Shown piece by piece: positions 48,619 through 52,341 of a stretch of DNA of 52,341 bases. The translations under genes were made by a program, and so were the position numbers. How positions within the stretch are numbered: the stretch's first letter is position 1; each line of letters opens with the position of its first letter. This stretch comes from an uncultured Ruminococcus sp. (GTDB taxonomy: Bacteria > Bacillota > Clostridia > Oscillospirales > Acutalibacteraceae). The notes below the pieces were generated by a model. It saw only the letters and a list, made by a program, of their open reading frames with translations, searched no databases and was not told where the DNA came from. The DNA is taken from assembly GCA_902793125.1 (NCBI GenBank), contig CADBCC010000013.1, forward strand, positions 38,794-91,134, read 5' to 3'.

Positions 48619-51147
48619 TTGGCAAATAAAAAACAACCCGCCAAAAAATCAAATAGATCGAACAGCAGAAATTCAAAACCAAGGGCAAAGTCTTCCGGAA
48701 GAAGTCCGAAAAAGCGTGTAGAAGAAAAACGTCATTTAAGCCCGAGGATTAAAGCTTTGCTTTACTTCGCCGCGGCGCTTATCTCGCTTTTGATTATCTT
48801 TGTACCGGGCGCTTCGGTATGGGAATTTATCAGGGGCGTGTTCTACGGATTTTTAGGTATTTCTATTATTTTAATACCCATTTTCCTGATTTACTTCGCG
48901 GTTATTACTACGCGCGAAAAAACAATTTCGCATTTTAAAACGAAGTTTGCCGCGGGTATCGGAATAATTTTGCTTTCGGAATGCGGAGTTTATCTTTTGA
49001 GTTCTGAGCATTATCTTGATAAAGGATATTTCAGCGCTCTCGGAAGTTTATTCGCGAACGGTTATAACGCCGAGAACAAGCTGTTTTCGGGTGGCGGATT
49101 ATTCAGCGGAATATTCGGCTATCCGCTGCTTGCGGCTTTCGGATGGTGGGCTGCGGTAGGAGTGGTTTTTGTACTTCTTGTAACGCTCTGCCTTATAATA
49201 TTTAAAGTTTCTCTGAACGATATGGGACGTGTCGCCGTGAATGTAGGAAAAGGCGTATCCCAGGCTTATGAGCGCCAGGAGGAACGCCGCCGCCAAAGAC
49301 GCGAGAGAGTAGAAAGAGAACCTCAGATTGACTACTTCGGCGGCGAAAATTTTGATACACAGATTGATATAGACCTCGGAAGCGCAAAGAAAAAACGCAA
49401 ACCAAAAAGAAGAAAAGGCGACTCCTCAATTGATATTTCCATAGATGATGACCGTAAACCGGCTAAAGAAAATGACGAAGCTATGGATAAGTTTATGGAT
49501 GCCGTTAAAAAGGCTCAGGGTACTGATACTTATCCCGCGAAAACTACCGCAAGACGCGCCCGCAAACCTAAAGAGCCCGAAAAGACTAACGACATTATTA
49601 CAGAAGAAAATACATATAAATATCCGCCTGTCGGACTTCTTAAACTCGCCAACAACTCAGCCGTAAACTATGAGGAGGAAGTGAAGCAAAACACTCAAAA
49701 GCTTATTTCAACGCTTGAAAGTTTTGGGGTTACAGCTAAACCAATAAATATTTCTAGAGGACCATCTGTAACAAGATATGAAATAAAACCGGCTCCGGGA
49801 GTTAAGATTAATAAAATCACAAATCTCGCCGACGATATAGCGCTTAACTTAGCCGCTAACGGTATAAGAATCGAAGCGCCTATCCCGGGAAAGGCGGCTG
49901 TCGGAATTGAAGTTCCGAATAAGGCGGTAAGCGTGGTTTCAATCCGCGAGCTTATTGATTCCGACGAATTTGAAGAAAGCAAGAGTAAGCTCACCTGCGT
50001 ACTCGGTAAGGATATCGCGGGTAAGATTATTACCACCGATATCGCGAAACTGCCTCACCTGCTTATCGCGGGTACTACGGGTTCGGGTAAATCCGTGTGC
50101 GTAAACTCGCTTTTAATTAGTATTCTTTATAAGGCTTCTCCCGAGGAAGTTAAACTTGTGCTTATCGATCCGAAAATGGTTGAGTTTTCTAAATATAAGG
50201 GAGTTCCGCATCTTTTGGTTCCCGTAGTTTCCGACGTTAAAAAAGCGGCGGGTACTTTAGCGTGGGCCGTTTCCGAAATGCAGGACAGATATAAACTTTT
50301 CGCTGAGTTCGATTGTAAGGACATTAACTCTTATAACCGTCTTATAGACTCAAATCTTGAGTATATGAAAGATAATCCGCCTTACGAGAATGAGGATGGC
50401 GAGATGATTCAGCCTGTACTTGACGTTAACGGGCTCGACGTAAGGAAAGAAAAGCTTCCTCGAATCGTAATTGCTATCGACGAGCTTGCCGACCTTATGA
50501 TGACGGCTCCGGGCGAGGTAGAGGACAGTATCGTCCGTCTCGCTCAGTTAGCGCGTGCCGCCGGTATGCACCTTGTTATCGCTACCCAGCGTCCGACCGC
50601 TAATGTTATCACAGGTCTTATTAAATCGAACGTGCCCAGCCGAATAGCATTAAAGGTAGGCTCAAATATGGACTCGAGAATTATTCTCGATACAGGCGGA
50701 GCCGAAAAGCTGATCGGACGAGGAGATATGCTTTATATGCCTGTCGGTGCGCCTAATCCGATTCGTGTGCAGGGATGTTTCGCTACCGATGAGGAAATCG
50801 GCAGTGTTACAAGATATGTTAAAAAATCCGCCCAGGCTCAGTACAACGAAGAGATTGAGGAGAAAATCAAGAAGATTGCCGAAGAAGGCCAGGACGACAG
50901 CTCTCCGGATTCCGCCGGCGATATTCAGGTTGACGCTAAAATGGAAGAAGCTATTAAGTTCGTATGCGAAGCCGGACAGGCTTCTACCTCAATGCTCCAG
51001 CGCAGACTTCACGTCGGCTACGCGAGAGCGGGCAGGATGATTGACGATATGGAGCAGTTGGGCGTAATAGGTCCTCACCAGGGCTCAAAACCGCGTGAGG
51101 TTATTATGACCTACGGCGAGTGGCTTGAGCGAAACCACAATAGTTAG
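48619..51147 (+). CDS. ftsK: DNA translocase FtsK/SpoIIIE
   Basis: The protein has about 842 residues: a Lys/Arg/Ser-rich start, four membrane helices (about residues 45-200), a charged linker (about 200-335), the alpha-beta motor with Walker A GTTGSGKSV (about residue 487) and Walker B IVIAIDELADLMM, and a C-terminal gamma winged helix (EEAIKFVCEAGQASTSMLQRRL) that reads KOPS/SRS sites. It pumps chromosomal DNA at division or into the forespore. I prefer TTG at 48619, with GGAAGTGG upstream; GTG at 48610 is an alternative inside that site. Confidence 0.94.
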   Translation: MANKKQPAKKSNRSNSRNSKPRAKSSGRSPKKRVEEKRHLSPRIKALLYFAAALISLLIIFVPGASVWEFIRGVFYGFLGISIILIPIFLIYFAVITTREKTISHFKTKFAAGIGIILLSECGVYLLSSEHYLDKGYFSALGSLFANGYNAENKLFSGGGLFSGIFGYPLLAAFGWWAAVGVVFVLLVTLCLIIFKVSLNDMGRVAVNVGKGVSQAYERQEERRRQRRERVEREPQIDYFGGENFDTQIDIDLGSAKKKRKPKRRKGDSSIDISIDDDRKPAKENDEAMDKFMDAVKKAQGTDTYPAKTTARRARKPKEPEKTNDIITEENTYKYPPVGLLKLANNSAVNYEEEVKQNTQKLISTLESFGVTAKPINISRGPSVTRYEIKPAPGVKINKITNLADDIALNLAANGIRIEAPIPGKAAVGIEVPNKAVSVVSIRELIDSDEFEESKSKLTCVLGKDIAGKIITTDIAKLPHLLIAGTTGSGKSVCVNSLLISILYKASPEEVKLVLIDPKMVEFSKYKGVPHLLVPVVSDVKKAAGTLAWAVSEMQDRYKLFAEFDCKDINSYNRLIDSNLEYMKDNPPYENEDGEMIQPVLDVNGLDVRKEKLPRIVIAIDELADLMMTAPGEVEDSIVRLAQLARAAGMHLVIATQRPTANVITGLIKSNVPSRIALKVGSNMDSRIILDTGGAEKLIGRGDMLYMPVGAPNPIRVQGCFATDEEIGSVTRYVKKSAQAQYNEEIEEKIKKIAEEGQDDSSPDSAGDIQVDAKMEEAIKFVCEAGQASTSMLQRRLHVGYARAGRMIDDMEQLGVIGPHQGSKPREVIMTYGEWLERNHNS

Positions 51148-51167
51148 TTGAAAGTTAATCTGTATAG

Positions 51168-51269
51168 ATGAACTTTACACAAGTCTCCAAAACTTCATAG
51201 CGCACTAAACGTACGGTGGATATCGCATTTTAAATAGGAATTTCACGGACTGACGTGGAGAAATAAAAA
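51168..51269 (+). repeat. Diverged copy of the ruvB-upstream repeat, leading into ygiQ
   Basis: This segment aligns with repeat unit 2 and the partial unit 3 before ruvB, sharing ATGAAC, CCAAAACTTCA, TAAACGT.CGG.GGATAT, TAAA.AGG and TGACG.GGAGAA.TAAAAATG. As at ruvB, its last bases provide the ribosome binding site (GTGGAG) and spacing for the next ATG. The short reading frame starting at its ATG is closed by TAG after 10 codons. Confidence 0.8.
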
Positions 51270-52341
51270 ATGAAATTTTTACCGATGACAATTGAAGAAT
51301 GTAAAGAACGCGGATGGGACTGTGTCGATTTTGTATATGTTACAGGCGACGCGTACGTTGACCATCCGTCGTTCGGAGCGGCAATAATAACCCGCGTTGT
51401 TGAGGACGCGGGTTTTAAGATTGCGGTTCTTTCTCAGCCCGATTGGCGCTCCGAGCGGGATTTTACCCGTTTCGGAAAGCCGCGTCTGGGCTTTTTTGTT
51501 TCGTCGGGAAATATTGACAGTATGGTCGCGCATTATACTGTCGCGAAGCGTAAGAGAAGCGACGACGCCTATACTCCCGGCGGTAAGGCGGGTAAACGTC
51601 CCGACAGGGCCGTGACGGTTTATTCAAATATATTAAAAAAACTTTATCCCGATACTCCCGTAATTATCGGAGGGCTCGAGGCTTCGCTGAGAAGATTCGC
51701 CCATTATGACTATTGGGCGGATGGTTATGCGCCTACGTTATTAGGAGAAATAGATGACTCTACTCTGTATCATGTAGGAGATTGTGCATATCACTCTTCT
51801 TATGGTATTGTCACTTGCCTATCAGATGGTACCGGGTATGATGCACAATGGTTTGCTGGGTATTTCCCAGAAATAACTGGAAGTTACGATCCCTCCATTT
51901 CCTATACTATGGGACAAGTAATTTATCTTGAGTCCTCCTCTAGTGATGCACCTGTCGCTACTTGCAAGGTAAATGCATCTACTCCAGGAGATTTTAACGA
52001 TTCTGACTGGATCGTAGGATACTACCCTACATTAATAGGGGAGTACGATAATAATCAAGTATACAATCATGGGGATGTTATCTATACATATGATGATGTA
52101 TTTACTTGTATATATGATAATACAGTTGGACGTGATCCTAATAATTCCTCTGGTGAGGGTTATTGGGTAAATGGTTCAGCTCCTGATATTTTAGGTATGT
52201 ATGATCCTGCTGAATCTTATTCTATAGGTGATGTCGTAGTTACTGGTAATGTTGGTGAAGGCTACGGCTTGATTCCTGAAACTATTGTAGTAGCTAATTC
52301 AGAACGTGATTTGTTACTTAGAGGATATATACCTAATTTAT
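51270..52341 (+). CDS. YgiQ-type radical SAM N-terminus joined in frame to tail-fibre-like repeats (probable chimera, 3' end missing)
   Basis: The first ~149 residues match the YgiQ family (UPF0313) N-terminus: FLPMTIEECKERGWDCVDFVYVTGDAYVDHPSFG, IARIVEDAGF-like, RLGFFVSSGNIDSMVAHYT and VIIGGLEASLRRFAHYDYW. The radical-SAM CxxxCxxC core should follow but does not. From about residue 148 (51711-51725) the frame continues to the window end as units of about 45-53 residues with the pattern W..G..P..IG.YD....Y..GDV.Y...... (Trp codons at 51714, 51849, 52008, 52164), resembling phage tail-fibre or CBM5/12-like repeats. Codons become T- and A-ending. I treat the junction as a likely assembly error. 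Confidence 0.8.
   Translation, partial: MKFLPMTIEECKERGWDCVDFVYVTGDAYVDHPSFGAAIITRVVEDAGFKIAVLSQPDWRSERDFTRFGKPRLGFFVSSGNIDSMVAHYTVAKRKRSDDAYTPGGKAGKRPDRAVTVYSNILKKLYPDTPVIIGGLEASLRRFAHYDYWADGYAPTLLGEIDDSTLYHVGDCAYHSSYGIVTCLSDGTGYDAQWFAGYFPEITGSYDPSISYTMGQVIYLESSSSDAPVATCKVNASTPGDFNDSDWIVGYYPTLIGEYDNNQVYNHGDVIYTYDDVFTCIYDNTVGRDPNNSSGEGYWVNGSAPDILGMYDPAESYSIGDVVVTGNVGEGYGLIPETIVVANSERDLLLRGYIPNL

Overview
The window reads as chromosomal DNA of a strictly anaerobic, low-GC Gram-positive bacterium, most likely a gut Clostridia of the Ruminococcaceae/Oscillospiraceae kind. This is inferred from gene content: a reverse rubrerythrin, an LCP-family wall-polymer ligase, ECF transporter core, RNase M5, a TepA-like ClpP protein next to FtsK/SpoIIIE, consensus sigma-A promoters, and strong AGGAGG-type ribosome binding sites. 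Genes are dense, mostly short collinear operons, with TTG and GTG starts used regularly.

Layout. 1-9.9 kb: cell-envelope and carbohydrate genes (partial YfhO-type membrane protein, YfbR nucleotidase, LCP ligase, GH13 glycosidase, DUF2804 protein, lipoprotein, O-antigen-ligase-type polymerase), plus one small AT-rich orphan gene. 9.9-21.5 kb: housekeeping run ruvC-ruvA-(repeat)-ruvB, an rRNA-type methyltransferase, ecfA1-ecfA2-ecfT-truA, a DUF5711 protein, cvpA, pgsA and a ClpE-like unfoldase. 21.6-34.4 kb: a more accessory stretch with an AbrB-type regulator and antibiotic-type glycosyltransferase under a palindromic operator, a PRTase-like protein with an altered PRPP loop, a frameshifted RND permease, tRNA-Gly followed by tRNA-tail-bearing tandem repeats, two acetolactate decarboxylases (one a lipoprotein), an EamA transporter, a GRAM-like gene with an early stop codon, reverse rubrerythrin, an amidase and a possible small RNA. 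34.4-51.1 kb: translation and replication genes (rRNA methyltransferases, rsmA, yceD-rpmF, der-plsY, comEC-holA-rnmV), a CNNM/CBS transporter, and tepA-uppP-ftsK.

The right end is anomalous. A ygiQ-type radical-SAM gene begins at 51270, but at about 51711-51725 its sequence changes in frame into roughly 50-residue repeats of phage tail-fibre or carbohydrate-binding style with different base and codon use. An assembly chimera is the simplest explanation.

The most interesting native signals are non-coding. One is the tandem units behind tRNA-Gly, each ending in a copy of the tRNA 3' end and carrying a hairpin whose two arms change together. The other is a 102-bp repeat upstream of ruvB, with a relative upstream of ygiQ, whose end supplies the ribosome binding site of the next gene. 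I did not identify a clearly new multi-gene system such as a defence island or biosynthetic cluster.
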